From Coriaria nepalensis (lineage: Eukaryota > Streptophyta > Magnoliopsida > Cucurbitales > Coriariaceae): a DNA stretch of 64,000 bases. The position numbers and the translations under genes are program-made. The notes below the pieces were generated by a model. It saw only the letters and a program-made list of their open reading frames with translations, was not told the DNA's origin and searched no databases. The stretch's first letter is position 1; each line of letters begins with the position of its first letter. Of this stretch, positions 36,762-49,419 are shown one piece after another. The DNA lies in assembly GCA_027186245.1 (NCBI GenBank), contig CP114495.1, forward strand, positions 7,184,501 through 7,248,500, read 5' to 3'.

Positions 36762-37262
36762 CTTCATGTGGAGAGTTCTACCAAGCCCCCTCTTGGCCTA
36801 CAAGTTTCTAACTTATCCTTAGACAAAGTCTTCGTAAATATATCCGAGCCATTCTCACTAGTAATAACTTTCTCCGAGTGTAGCTCTTTAACCTCATGAA
36901 TCAAATGATAATGAACATTAATATGCTTAGATCTTGAATGAAATGTTGAATTCTTAGAGAGATGAATAACACTCTAGCTATCACAATAAATAACATACCT
37001 TTCTTGTTATAATCACTGTTCCTAAAGAAATTTATTCATCCACAAAGCTTCTTTGATAGCCTCTATCACTACAATATATTCGGCTTTCGATGTTGATAGA
37101 GCAACACACTTATGTAGTTTAGGTTGCCAAGAAATGGCTCCCTCTGCAAATGTCATTAAGAAACTTAAAGTAGACTTGCTGGTATCACCATCACCTATCA
37201 TATTTGCATCTGTATATCCGGTTATGCAGGTTCACCATTCCCGAAGCATAAACACACCCTAG
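36762..37262 (-). pseudogene. Copia-type RNase H fragment
   Basis: Minus-strand translation gives GYTDANMIGDGDTSKST, AEGAISWQPKLHKCVAL, STSKAEYIVVIEAIKEALW, VIYCDSQSVIHLSKN and SRSKHINVHYHLIHEV, the C-terminal RNase H of Ty1/Copia polyproteins, with several internal stops. Only the last 160 or so residues are left; reverse transcriptase and everything upstream is missing at 37262, where the right inverted arm begins. Confidence 0.88.
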
Positions 37263-37264
37263 AA

Positions 37265-39230
37265 GCACCTCTGAGATTCTGAAGTATCTAAAATTTTTAT
37301 CGGATCTAATCCTAATTAAAAAATAAATCCATATACCAAGAACAGTCATACAACAATCATATATCAGATATATACTGATTTTATAGAAAGCATAGTAAAT
37401 CTCATATAATTAAAATTCAAGATCAGGGAAAGGGTTACAAATCTTGATGAGCAAAGCGATGGTAGCGAGCAACTTCAATTTCCCCTTGCTATCGGAATTG
37501 AAAGGAAGAATAGACACTCACATGTTCATCCTCACTCAGTGTATTTTCTACCTAAAAATTCAACTCATGAATAAAAAGGTAGGAGAAAAGGGATGAGAAA
37601 AACTCTAGCTCACTCACACCAGGGTTCGGCCAAAGAGGAAGAGAGGAACTTATGATTTTCGGCCAGCCTTAAAAGGGTATTTTTAATACTCCATTAGGTC
37701 TTAGGTTTCTTAAAAGTCAACTTATTACTTTGAGTTGATTACCTACTAATCTGATCAAAAGTTTCCTTAACTCGATAAGGAAATAATGGGTTAAAACCCA
37801 CTAGCATGGCCTATTCCATGGGTTATTAGCCCATGGATTTTAATCAACCCATTGATTAAACTAGTTTAAGAAAATCCAATTAACAATTTAGTCATTAAAG
37901 CTTTAAGGCCTAATTATTAAATATGAACTTTTAAGACTGTTCTATAATTAAATAAAAGTTCCTATGTAATTTATTAATTTCAAAATAAATTAATGTCATA
38001 CTTAGTTGAGAGTTGTATGCAATTAGATTTAATAAATTAATATTCACCATTTTTCCTTTATAGTCGTTTTAAAAATCAAATTATCATTTTACCCTTAAAA
38101 AAGAAATGATATGTTTTTCCTTTTCTCTTATGAATCTAAATTGAGTTACGATAGAATTTTCCTGTGTGACCGATTAGGTTTTACATCACACTAATAAGAA
38201 GATTTCATAACACTTTATGATTTTATTTAATTCATAATTAAATTAATTTATTTAAAATACCTTTGAAATTAAATAGTTGGCTTAATCATCTCTTGATTAA
38301 GTAAACCTCTAAGTCAAGATTGACTTCTAATAAAGTGTTAAGACTACCCGAAAGATGAGAAGTTATCAACTTTTAAAAGAACCTCATGCCACTATAATAT
38401 ATTTATAATAAATAAACCCTCCATCTTGCCAATATCCTAATTTGTCCTATTACATGGTTTAACTATTAAATCCTAATAGAGAAATCATATGAACTATTAT
38501 ATTTTTAATGAACTTTGATAATAGATTTACTGAAACTCTTTTCATTTCATACTACTTTGAAAAAATTTCTTATTCAACAAACAATATAATTCATAGTATC
38601 TATTTCTAAATACGCAAGTGATGGATTCATCTTGATCACTCACAACTTTTATGTACGATATTTTATACCCAACATTTCTCGCATATTTCACCCTTAGCTA
38701 GGGCTTATAGGAATGATGTTAAAATATAAAACTTGACACATAAAATACCATGACGATCTCTAGTCTAAGGAACAAATATAATATAGTAACTAGATAATTA
38801 TTCTCATTAACATTTAGTATTTATCATTGAAAATTATCTAAATATCACGTTCAGTTATCTTAGTCTGTATTAAACACTCACACAATCATCATGATTTGTC
38901 ACTAACACCAATAGTCATGAGAACGATTACCTTAAAACTTTTAGGTGATGACCAATATAATTGTGTATCCGGATAATCGATGTCCATTTTTTATGATCTT
39001 ATAACAACGAACAATTTGTGTCTTAAGCTTACAGCTATTTGAGTCTCAATCAGCATGATCTCTATCATGGCCTTAAGTATATAACTTAGGACTTTATTAT
39101 GATATGCATTTATATAATATAAAATATTAATTTTAACAAAATTAATAAATATAATAAATAGAAACTAACATTCATAATGATAATTAATAATAATATTTAT
39201 TTTCTAGATAATATTTGTATAAAGCTATTT
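37265..39230 (-). repeat. Right arm of the large inverted repeat (LTR-like)
   Basis: Reverse-complement partner of 34200-36060. It has the same landmarks in opposite order: GGTTCGGCCAAAGAGG near 37622, TGTGTGACCGATTAGG near 38162, AAGTCAAGATTGACTTCTA near 38310, CATCTTGATCACTCACAAC near 38627 and the ACTCAATCAGCATGATCT-like block near 39040. Part of the same family recurs at 50440-50830. Confidence 0.7.
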
Positions 39231-39582
39231 GTTATTTTGAGTCAAACTCCGTTAACTTGACGAACATACACTTTCACATTCTACCTTCATAAAGGGAGTG
39301 TAATTTTATAAAGGACATTTGGAGTAAAAAAGGACAAACTAAATGATCCAAATTTTTAGGTGGGTGGTGGTGAGGTCTGAGCCATACCCATCAACCAGCC
39401 AAATCTTTTGTGTTTGGGAAAATGCAACCAAAGACCGACCCAAATCAGTCAAAAGTCATGAATTTCAGATGAGTAATTTGGGTTCTGGCTTGATTCATGA
39501 GTGAATGAGTTTTCTGTATACAGTTAAAGGCTATTAAACTTAGACCTATATGAGATGCTATGTCTATGGACTTTAAGTAAAC
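39231..39582. other. Unassigned spacer
   Basis: About 350 bases between the right inverted arm and the second copy of the 0.9-kb duplication. Nothing recognisable. Confidence 0.4.
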
Positions 39583-40430
39583 AAACGTAATTGAGATTGT
39601 GTAGGTTAGTTTAAATTGATTTTATAGATATTGTTAACCAAAATTAAATCAATTCATTTTAATCTCAAACTGAAATTTAATAATAATACGAAGAGTAAAG
39701 AGATATGTACTGTGACATATAGGCTATCAATTATGGTTGTACAAGGAGCCAGAAAATTTGTTTTAAGCAGACAAAAATTTGAAGAGAATTTATTTATACG
39801 TATTTAGAGAGAAATTTAAAAATAAAGCAAAAAATATTTAATGGGGACAAATATCCATATTTAATAAATATCAAAAATTTTACAAAACATAATTTTGAAA
39901 GCCGGAGAAAAGTAACGGCGGATACATCCCAGTCCCCCCGCCCTCACCCACTGCCTCCGCCCCAGGTATAGCACAAGCATTGTGAATACTTAATACCATT
40001 TCTCATATTCACCGGCAAATGGGCTAATCCAAATTGTGATTATTAATTAAAGTATAGGGAAAAAGAAGAAGAAGAGAGATTTATAGTCTTGCCTCATCGA
40101 CGTGGACATTAATTAAATTAAACGATTAAGAGAGCAATGAAAGGGATAGAGAACAATTTAAACGAGAAGAATTAGTACCTATCATCATTGTGACTGACAC
40201 AATAGAACAAGATATGATCGGGATTGAATTTATGGGTAAGCCGCAAATATTTACTACTATCCGTGTAATGAAATGACATGAACTGAGTTTGGGATTTAGA
40301 CTAATCGGAGACTCGACTGAGTTGGGTACAAAAGAAGCCCAAAGGAACATTTTATTTGTATTTTGCGTGTGGAGACTTTCATGTCTTCATACTTGGGAGA
40401 CTTGCTTTACTTGTGTTACTTTTATCAAAT
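39583..40430. repeat. 0.9-kb duplicated segment, copy 2
   Basis: Direct-orientation partner of 31700-32590. A GC-richer insertion-like patch (about 39930-39970) is not shared. Confidence 0.75.
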
Positions 40431-40503
40431 TTCAAGACCAAAGGAACATTTTATTTTCATATGCGTGTGGTGACTTTCATGTCTTCATACTTGGGAGACT
40501 TGC
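40342..40503. repeat. Local duplication of about 65 bases
   Basis: CCAAAGGAACATTTTATTT through TTCATACTTGGGAGACTTGC at 40342-40407 recurs at 40437-40503 with few changes. Only one copy is present in the related segment near 32490. Confidence 0.85.
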
Positions 40504-41835
40504 TATTTATCAAATGTCAATAAAAATATAAAAAGTTGTTAACTTAAAAGTACTTTAACATGACATTCTTTTATGAATCCTTTTTCTTTGTATCGGAAGA
40601 TATTGTTTTATATATATATGATGTACGATTATATGAGACATTAGACTTCAATCATATTACAAACCTTATTTTTATCCATCTCATCATAAATCACAAGTGT
40701 TGATACAAAATTTTGGATTAGACCTCAATAATATGCCCGCTAGTCTGCACCTGCAAAACATAAATACACCTCAATAATAATTACAAATTTTATTTTTATC
40801 CATCTCATCATAAATCACAAGTGTTGATATAGAATCTTGGATTAGACCTTAATAGTATGTCCACTAGTTTGCACCTGCAAAATAGAAATTATCACCCATT
40901 TTATTTTCGGTATTACTATTTTGAGGATCAAGTTAGAAAATAGAAAGTATTTTAAATTAGATTGTAAAGGTATTTTTTCCTAAGCTCATGTGACCCTATT
41001 TATAATGATTGTATTACTCATAGCAATAAAGTCTATTAATAACCTTTATTACTCTTTAATTAGTGTCGACCATCATTTATTTATGATTAATGTTATTTAT
41101 TCAATTATTAACCTTCACAACATTCGAACGACTATATGCCTTAAATATTTGAAGTGTCAGACTAGCCGACCGTAGGTACTCATATAGTCGGCATAGACAA
41201 TCAAGGTCTGACCTCATATTTCAAAAGTCACATTTAATTTTTCCCAATAAAAGGATTTGCCCCTCCTTGCTCCAATCCTTACTAGATCAGAGCATGAATT
41301 ATAGCTCAATAGTTAGCCCCCTCACATCTACTTTATAATCCCAGAAATTGATGTGAAACTTTTGACATTCCTTAACATATTTAGTAGGTAATGATTAAAG
41401 GCTTTTAATGCCCATCCCTTCAACTTCTTTTTACATGTTTCTCCTCATTTTTACTATTATTCAAAAAAGACTCTTTTACCTTTTACCCTTTAACTAATCC
41501 ATCTTCTTCCTTATGTTATTCACTTTTCACTTTCACATTACTTCCGCCATTGTTTCTCTCTCAAGCTTTCAAAATTTTGCAAATTTTATGCAGCACCACC
41601 AGTTTAGAATTATCTGAGGCTTTTTCCTCACATCTTCATACTTGGTACTATTCTTTAAGTTTCCATCCGGTTTATATTGCGTAAATTTGAAGTAATTGTT
41701 TCTAAAGTTTTCCCACATGTTCTATTCCTGCGAATTTCTTACAATTTTTGTGATTTTGATCTTTTTTTCCTACTTTTCTTTTGGTTTCCCTATTAAAGGT
41801 TTTTCTCCGACCCTCATTCCCCTTTAGATTTATCT

Positions 41836-44027
41836 ATGATCATGGCTTCTCCTAGTGATAATCCTAACACTAAACTAGCCCTAATTGAAGCATGTTCTGA
41901 ACTAGAAATAAGTAGTGAGAATACTTATGAAATTTTTAAGGATACGAATGAAAAAGGAACCAAAGTGGATTAGAAGACGTCCGACCATGGAGTCGGACTT
42001 AGTGAAGTGACCATATTTGATCGTCCCAAAAAAAGCAAGAAAAGTAAAATTAGGATGGTTAGATCCCTAGGAATCATAGGTTTAGTCATGATTGAAGTTG
42101 AATTGGAAGACCTCCAAATGACTTACGACATTCCCCGAGAGATTACTCTCAGACTTTAAAACCCTTTAGAGAAACTTTCCAATATAGGAGATTTTGATGA
42201 AGCTATTCTTTACCCTAAGGTGTTCAAGTTCGAACTTAGACTCCCTCTTTACCGTTATGTCCAAGGGGTTCTATGTCAGCTTAATAGAGCCCCAGGGCAG
42301 TTGGCCCATAATGCTTGGAGTACTATACTAGGCATAGGCTAATGGCCCTCACCCTAAGTTTTTCACCAAGATATATCAATGCAGCTATAACAAGTATTTT
42401 AAGTTATTTTATCTACCTCCCAATTGTGGGAAGTTGGTCATAGGACATCAATGATCGAACATAGATTAGGTCAAAAATTGATTCCTTGTCGGCTGAAGAT
42501 GGCAGAGACAATTATTCCGAACTCAGGGAATGGAACCTATTTACACACATTTCAAAGAAGAAAGTACACTCGAAATCCCTTCTTCCTTATTTCTTAACCC
42601 TTTGTGTTTTAACTTAGTAGGTCTGATCTCTTTAAAAGGATCGCCTTTGATCGTCTAGAATCATAGGCTTAAAAAAATCATAGAAATACTCCCTCTAGAG
42701 ATGCATTGGGAATATCTCTTGTCATACGCCAAACTCAAGGATTCCGGCCTCATAGAGGACAAACTTTTATTAGATGTCGAACCCTTCCAAATAGTTAATA
42801 TGGAAGAGTTAGGCTAAAGTAGTTTTCATTAATTATTTCCTACTTTTATATTTTTTTATTTTTAGTAATAGAAATACTGACCTTTCCTAAAGCCGCTAAG
42901 AAGGCTGGAAAGAAAGCGAAGGGAGGTAGAAGACACCAGAAGTTGACCCGTGATCATTTCCCTAAAGACTCTTCTACAAAGCATAAACCCTCCCATTCAG
43001 CCACCACAATTGATCTGCCCAAAAATCTTAATATTGTAATCTAACAATCGGATCCTGAGAGTTTCCATAAGGCTAACCTTAGCCTAAAAAATAACCGCTT
43101 TATTGATTTGTAGGTCAACCTATGGTTAGACTCTTCCATGCTCTTTTTGACTTAATAGTCAGAATTAGGAATGATTGAGCCTCGCTTAGCCCCAAAACCT
43201 CAAAAGATTTTTCTCGAGGACCTTCCTCATTTAATGAAGGAAGAGGTTCCAATAATATCCCTATCCTCTGATCTACATAAATTTATTGATGCAACACTGT
43301 CTAGAGCTTCTATGGTATTTCTCCTTTCCCCCCTTTTTTATTTTATACATATTTTTCATTTTTCTAAACTCCCATTTTTAGTCATTATTTTTTAGGTTCT
43401 GATTAATGATATTGTCTTGGCCATGAGCCTGCTCAACTCTAATCTAGAAGAAAAAAAAACTCTTCACGTAAAGCTCAAGAATGAAAAGAAATCTATTGAT
43501 TGCCTTTCTCTCGCTATGGGCTCTAAGTTGGAGAAACGCAAGTAGGTCGAGGTGGATCTCCGCTTATGTGAATAAGAAAAAGAGGCCAATGTTCTGGCTT
43601 TCCGAACTTCAGAAGCACAGGTAGAAAGAATTTAAGGAAAAGCTACCAAAGTTAATGCAACGGTAGAAGATTGAGTTTGGGGGGCGGGAACTTCTGAACC
43701 TTCAAGATGAATAGAAGAGGGACTTCATGAAGAATGAACTTCTAAAATTTCAAGATCAATGAAATGAAGACTTCACGAAGAACAAGCTGTTCACCTTGTA
43801 AGGAAGATGGAAAAATTCTTTTTTTCAAGTCTAGAGATTTTGAAAAGAAAGAGTTTGAGGTCCGAAAGCAAGGTTTATTTCTTGCTCGAGGTTGTTTTAG
43901 GCAAGTCTATCTGGACATTAACCCTTCAAAGTTGAAGTTTTCTCAAATCGTGGTTAGTTTTGACGATGATGATGAAGATGAAGATGATTATGATGATGAT
44001 AGTGATGAAGTCGTGGGTGCCGATTAG
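41836..44027 (+). pseudogene. Transposase_28-type (putative gypsy type transposon) ORF remnant, copy A
   Basis: An ATG at 41836 opens a frame (MIMASPSDNPNTKL) that stops after about 45 codons. Coding character continues in pieces: IPREITLRL, then LPLYRYVQGVLCQLNRAPGQL (about 42240-42300), which resembles the plant Transposase_28 domain, then Lys-rich KKAGKKAKGGRRHQKL (about 42900), a coiled-coil-like stretch (about 43420-43560) and an acidic end DDDEDEDDYDDDSDE before the stop at 44027. Intron-like gaps and many stops show it is dead. It lies opposite in strand to the pol fragments of the same element, the arrangement of the antisense ORF in Tat-lineage elements such as Retand or Grande. Confidence 0.6.
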
Positions 44028-44369
44028 ACTATCAACAAGAAGGAGACTTAAGGTCCAAATGACGTTATGTCATAGATAAACTTGAGTCCCTTTCGTAATG
44101 TTTGTTTTCAAAGACATCTTTGTTTGTTTTGTTTTATCTTTTTTTTTTTTTTGTATTTATGTTTCAGAACTATTACTGTTCCTTTTGTCGAAACTTTTCA
44201 TGTTTTATGAAATAGGGTCAGGTCGTTTTATGCTTCCATATCCATATTGATCTGTATCTTTAGATCACTTGGCTCTTCCTAAGATCTTAAGTCTCATCAA
44301 GACTGGAGATGTTAGGTAGAGGATATCTTACATCTTAGAATCTCTTACCTCAAACTTTTGACCCCTAGT

Positions 44370-44720
44370 TTTTTAAATTGTTTGGGCTGAACTGAGTCAT
44401 CAAGCTCGATGATGGCCTTAGTTTCATTTTAGGGGTTTTAGGCCCATAGTTTTTGAACTATATAGGCAAACTAAGTCATCAAGCTCGGTAATTGTCTAAA
44501 TTCATACTTGGGGGTTGTGTGCCCCAATATTTGAACTATTAGGGCCAAACGAAGTCATCATGCTCGGTGATGGCCTCAGTTCGGACTTTAACCTATTTAG
44601 GCTCAATTGAATCATCAAACTCGGTGATAACACCAGTTCAAACTAGGGGGTTTTGGGCCCTCAGTTCTTTGAATTATTTGGGCCGAACTGAGTCATCATT
44701 GCCTCAATGATAGTTGCTAA
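44370..44720. repeat. Array of five degenerate repeats of about 55-80 bases, copy A
   Basis: The core GTCATCAAGCTCGGTGATGG recurs with changes at about 44396, 44475, 44554, 44611 and 44692. Each is preceded by a TTTGAACTATTTGGGC-like phrase. Non-coding, just 3' of the Transposase_28-type ORF. Short tandem repeats at this place are reported for Retand-type elements. Confidence 0.85.
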
Positions 44721-44729
44721 AACCTGTGC

Positions 44730-45148
44730 TTCAACCCACTTCGTAATATCATGTACTTTCTCTTAAAAGAGGCTTGAGGTAATTCTCCAATAATATATCA
44801 ATTCCCCATTTGGAAAATGCCAAGGGGCCTATGATTGAGGTCAGTAGAATAAAGAATTTAGTGAGATATTAGCGTGCACTTAGCATTTATGATACTTCCA
44901 ACTGAAAGCATCAACATATCTTCTTAGAGCCTGCCACCAATATCCTTACAGAAAGGCTCTCTTATTAATGCTCTCTCTCACCTATGATTTTTGCAAACTC
45001 CCAAATGCAACTCCCGCATTAGATAGTCAGCCTCGGTTTCATCCACACACCTAAGGAGGGGTTTAGAATATCCCCATCTGTACATCACTTCCATTGTCAT
45101 TACACATTTGGCTACCCGACCAATAACTTTCCTAGCCTCACCCCTATC
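44730..45148 (-). pseudogene. Ty3/gypsy integrase zinc-binding fragment, copy A
   Basis: The minus-strand frame includes VGRVAKCVM-like start, WGYSKPLLRCVDETEADYLM and RELHLGVCKNH, the His-His part of the HHCC zinc finger of Ty3/gypsy integrase, followed after stops by GYWWQALRRYVDAF and KYHKC, where the first Cys of the CxxC pair is replaced by Tyr. The fragment begins abruptly at the duplication junction (45148), so RNase H is missing here. Confidence 0.8.
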
Positions 45149-46483
45149 TTTATCAAATGTCAATAAAAATATAAAAAGTTGTTAACTTAAAAGTACTTTA
45201 ACATGACATTCTTATATGAATCCTTTTTCTTTGTATCAGAAGATATTGTTTTACATATATATATGATATACGATCATATGAGATATTAGACTTCAACCAT
45301 AATTACAAACTTTATTTTTATCCATCTCATAATAAATTTGATACAAAATCTTGGATTAGACCTCAATAGTATACCCGCTAGTCTGCACCTGCAAAACATA
45401 GATACACCTCAATAATAATTACAAATTTTATTTTTATCCATCTCATCATAAATCATAGGTGTTGATATAGAATCTTGGATTAGACCTTAATAGTATGTCC
45501 GCTAGTCTGCAAAATAGAAATTATCACCCATGTTATTTTCAACATTACTATTTTGACGATCAAGTTAGAAAATAGAGAGTAAAGTTTTTTAGGAAATTTT
45601 AGATTAGATTGTAAAGGTATTTTTTCCTAAGCTCATGTGACCCTATTTATAATGATTGTATTACTCATAGCAATAAAGTCTATTAATAACCTTTATTACT
45701 CTTTAATTAGTGTCGACCATCATTTATTTATGATTAATGTTATTTATTCAATTATTAACCTTCATAACATTCGAACGACTATATGCCTTAAATATTTGAA
45801 GTGTCAGACTAGCTGACCGTAGGTACTCATATAGTCGGAATAGACAATCAAGGTCTGACCTCATAATTCTAACGTCACATTTAATTTTTCCCAATAATAG
45901 GATTTGCCCCTCCTTGCTCCAATCCTTACTAGATCAGAGCATGAATTATAGCCTAATAGTTGGCCCCCTCGCATCTACTTTATAATCCCAAAAATTGATG
46001 CGAAACTTTTGACATTCCTTAACCTATTTTGTAGGTAATGATTAAAGGCTTTTAATGCCCATCCCTTCAACTTCTTTTTACATGTTTCTCCTCATTTTTA
46101 CTATTATTCAAAAAAGGCTCTTTTACCTTTTACCCTTTAACTAATCCATCTTCTTCCTTATGTTATTCACTTTTCACTTTCACATTACATCCGCCATTGT
46201 TTCTCTCTTAAGCTTTCAAAATTCTTGCAAATTTTATCCAACACCACCAGTTAAGAATTATCTGAGGCTTTTTCCTCACATCTTCATACTTGGTACTATT
46301 CTTTAAGTTTCCATCCGGTTTATATTGCGTAAATTTGAAGTAATTGTTTCTAGATTTTTTCCCCATGTTCTATTCCTGCGAATTTCTTACTATTTTTCTG
46401 ATTTTGATCTTTTTTTCCCGCTTTTCTTTTGGTTTCCCTATTAAAGGTTTTTCTCCGATCCTTATTCCCCTTTAGATTTATCT

Positions 46484-48730
46484 ATGATCATGGCTTCTCC
46501 TAGTGATAATCCTAACACTAAACTAGACCTAATCAAAGCATATTCTGAACTAGAAATAAGTAGTGAGAATACTTATGAAATTTTTAAGGATACGAATGAA
46601 AAAGAACCAAAGTGGATTCGAAGAAGTCCGACCATGGGGTCCGACCTAGTGAAGTGACCATATCTGATCGTCCCGAAAAAAGCAAGAAAAGTAAAATTAG
46701 GATGGTTAGATCCCTAGAAACCATAGGTTTGGTCATGATTGAAGTTGAATTGGAAGACCTCCAAATGACTTACGACATTCCCCGAGAGATTACTCTCAGA
46801 CTTTAAAACCCTTTAGAGGAACTTTCCAACATAGGAGATTTTGATGAAGCTGTTCTTTACCCTAAGGTGTTCAAGTTAGAACTTAGACTCCCTCTTTACC
46901 GTTATGTCCAAGGGATTCTAGGTCAGCTTAATAGAGCCCTAGGGCAGTTGGCCCATAATGCTTTGAGTACTATATTAGGCGTAGACTAGTGGCCCTCACC
47001 CTAAGTTTTTCACCTAGATATATCAATGCAGCTATAACAAGTATTTTAAGTTATTTTATCTATCTCCCAATTGTGGGAAGTTGGTCATAGGACAGCAATG
47101 ATCGAACATAGATTGGGTCAAAAATTGGTTCCTCGTCGGCTGAAGATGGCAGAGACAATTATTCCGAACCCAGGGAATATAACCTATTTACATACATTTC
47201 AAAGAAGAAAGTACACTCGAAATCCCTTCTTCCTTATTTCTTAACCCTTTGTGTTTTAACTTAGTAGGTATGATCTCTTTAAAAGGATCTCCTTTGATCG
47301 TTTAGAATCATAGGCTTAAAAAAATCATATAGCATTAGGAATATCTCTTGCCAGACACCAAACTCAAGGATTCCGGCCTCATAGAGGACTAACTTTCATT
47401 ATATGTCGAACCCTTCCAAATAGTTTATATGGAAGAGCTAGGCTAAAGTAGTTTTCATTAATTATTTCCTACTTATATATTTTTTTATTTTTAGTAATAG
47501 AAATACTGACCTTTCCTTTTTAGGAAAAATGGATCTTAAGGCCAAAGCTACTCTTGCTAGAGAAATGGTCGAAGAAAAGGCTCGAAAGAAAGCAACTAAG
47601 GCCGCTAAGAAGGCTGGAAAGAAAGCAAAGGGAGGTAGAAGACACCAGAAGCTGACCCGTGATCATTTCCCTAAAGACTCTTCTACAAAGCATAAACCCT
47701 CCCATTCATCCCCCACAGTTGATCTGCCCAAAAATCTTAATATTGTAATCTAACAATCGGATCCTAAGAGTTTCCATAAGGCTAACCTTAGCCTAAAAAA
47801 CAACCCCTTTATTGATTTGTAGGTTAACCTATGGTTAGACTCTTCCAAGCTCTTTTTGACTTAATAGTCAGAATTAGGAATGATTGAGCCTCGCTTAGCC
47901 CCAAAACCTCAAAAGATTTTTCTCGAGGACCTTCCTCATTTGATGAAGGAAGAGGTTCCCATAATATCCCTATCCTTTGATCTGCATAAATTTATTGATG
48001 CAACACTGTCTAGAGCTTCTAAGGTATTTCTCCTTTCCCCCATTTTTTATTTTATACATATTTTTCATTTTTCTAAACTCCCATTTTTAGCCATTATTTT
48101 TTAGGTTATGATTAATGATATTGTCTTAGCCATGAGCCTCCTCAACTCCAATCTAGAAGAAAAAAAAAACTCTTCATGTAAAGCTCGAGAATGAAAAGAA
48201 ATCTATTGATCGCCTTTCTCTCGCTATGGGCTTTAAGTTGGAGAAACGCAAGTAGGTCGAGGTGGATCTACGCTTATGTGAATAAGAAAAAGAGGCAAAT
48301 GTTATGGCTTTCAGAACTTCAGAAGCACATGTATAAGAATTTAAGGAGAAGCTACCAGAGTTGATGCAACGGTGGAGGATTGAGTTTTTGGGGGGAAAGC
48401 TTCTGAACCTTCAAGATGAATAGAAGAAGGACTTTATGAAGAATGAACTTCTAAAATTTCAAGATCAATGAAATGAAGACTTCACGAAGAACAAGCTTTT
48501 CACCTTGCAAGGAAGATGGAAATATTTTTTTTTTCAAGTCTAGGGATTTTGAAAAGAAAGAGTTTGAGGTCCGAAAGCAAGGTTTATTTCTTGCTCGAGG
48601 TTGTTTTAAGCAAGTATATCTGGACATTGACCCTTCAAAGTGGAGGTTTTCTCAAATCGTGGGTAGTTTTGATGATGAAGATGAAGATGATTATGATGAT
48701 GATAGTGATGAAGTCGTGGTTGCCAATTAG
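46484..48730 (+). pseudogene. Transposase_28-type ORF remnant, copy B
   Basis: Same layout as copy A: start ATG at 46484, an early frame change, a 64-codon open stretch at 46612-46806, the Transposase_28-like LPLYRYVQGILGQLNRALG region (about 46885-46945), and a Lys/Ala-rich exon (47529-47753) beginning right after a CTTTTTAG acceptor-like site. A conserved stretch MIEPRLAPKPQKIFLEDL follows at 47880, and the acidic end stops at 48730. The two copies carry different disabling changes, so decay continued after duplication. Confidence 0.6.
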
Positions 48731-49059
48731 ACTATCAACAAGAAGGAGACTTAAGGTCCAGATGACGTTATGTCATAGATAAACTTGAGTCCCTTTTGTA
48801 ATGTTTGTTTTCAAAGACATCTTTGTTTGTTTTGTTTTATCTTTTTTTTTTTGTATTTCTATTTCAGAACTATTACTGTTCCTTTTGTCAAAACTTTTCA
48901 TGTTTTATGAAATAGGGTCAGATCATTTTATGCTTCCATAACCATATCGATCTGTATCTTTAGATCACTTGGCTCTTCCAAGATCTTAAGTCTCATCAAG
49001 ACTGGAGATGTTAGGTAGAGGATATCTTACATCTTAGAATCTCTTACCTCAAACTTTTG

Positions 49060-49410
49060 ACCCTAGTTCTTTAAATTGTTTGGGCCGAACTGAGTCATCA
49101 AGCTCGATGATGGCCTCAGTTTCAACTTAGGGGTTTTAGGCCCCTAGTTTTTGAACTATTTAGGCAAACTAAGTCATCAAGCTCGGTGATGGTCTAAATT
49201 CATACTTGGGGGTTGTGTGCCCCAATTTTTGAACTATTAGGGCCAAACGAAGTCATCATGCTCGGTGATGGCCTCAGTTCGGACTTTAACCTATTTAGGC
49301 TCAATTGAGCGAACAAACTCGGCGATAACGTCAGTTCAAACTAGGTGGTTTTGGGCCCTCGGTTCTTTGAATTATTTGGGCCGAACTGAGTCATCATTGC
49401 CTCAATGATA
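49060..49410. repeat. Array of five degenerate repeats, copy B
   Basis: Counterpart of 44370-44720 with the same order of units; one unit reads GAGCGAACAAACTCGG instead of GAATCATCAAACTCGG. Confidence 0.85.
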
Positions 49411-49419
49411 GTTGCTAAA

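Larger units (their letters stand above)
40506..45148. repeat. 4.64-kb tandem duplication unit A (truncated Tat-type Ty3/gypsy piece)
   Basis: Starts TTTATCAAATGTCAATAAAA and is repeated head to tail by unit B (45149-49844, same first bases). The copies are nearly collinear, with scattered substitutions and a few indels. Contents from left to right: LTR-like/promoter sequence with a 125-base internal duplication (about 40655-40880), a plus-strand Transposase_28-type ORF remnant, five short tandem repeats, and a minus-strand integrase fragment that is cut off at the junction. Compared with B, unit A lacks about 80 bases after 42888, including an intron acceptor-like CTTTTTAG. Confidence 0.92.

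Noticed and set aside
31700..40430. Interpretation of the 0.9-kb copies as definite LTRs of one element
   Set aside because: No TG...CA ends, primer site or matching polyprotein between them; reported only as a duplication.
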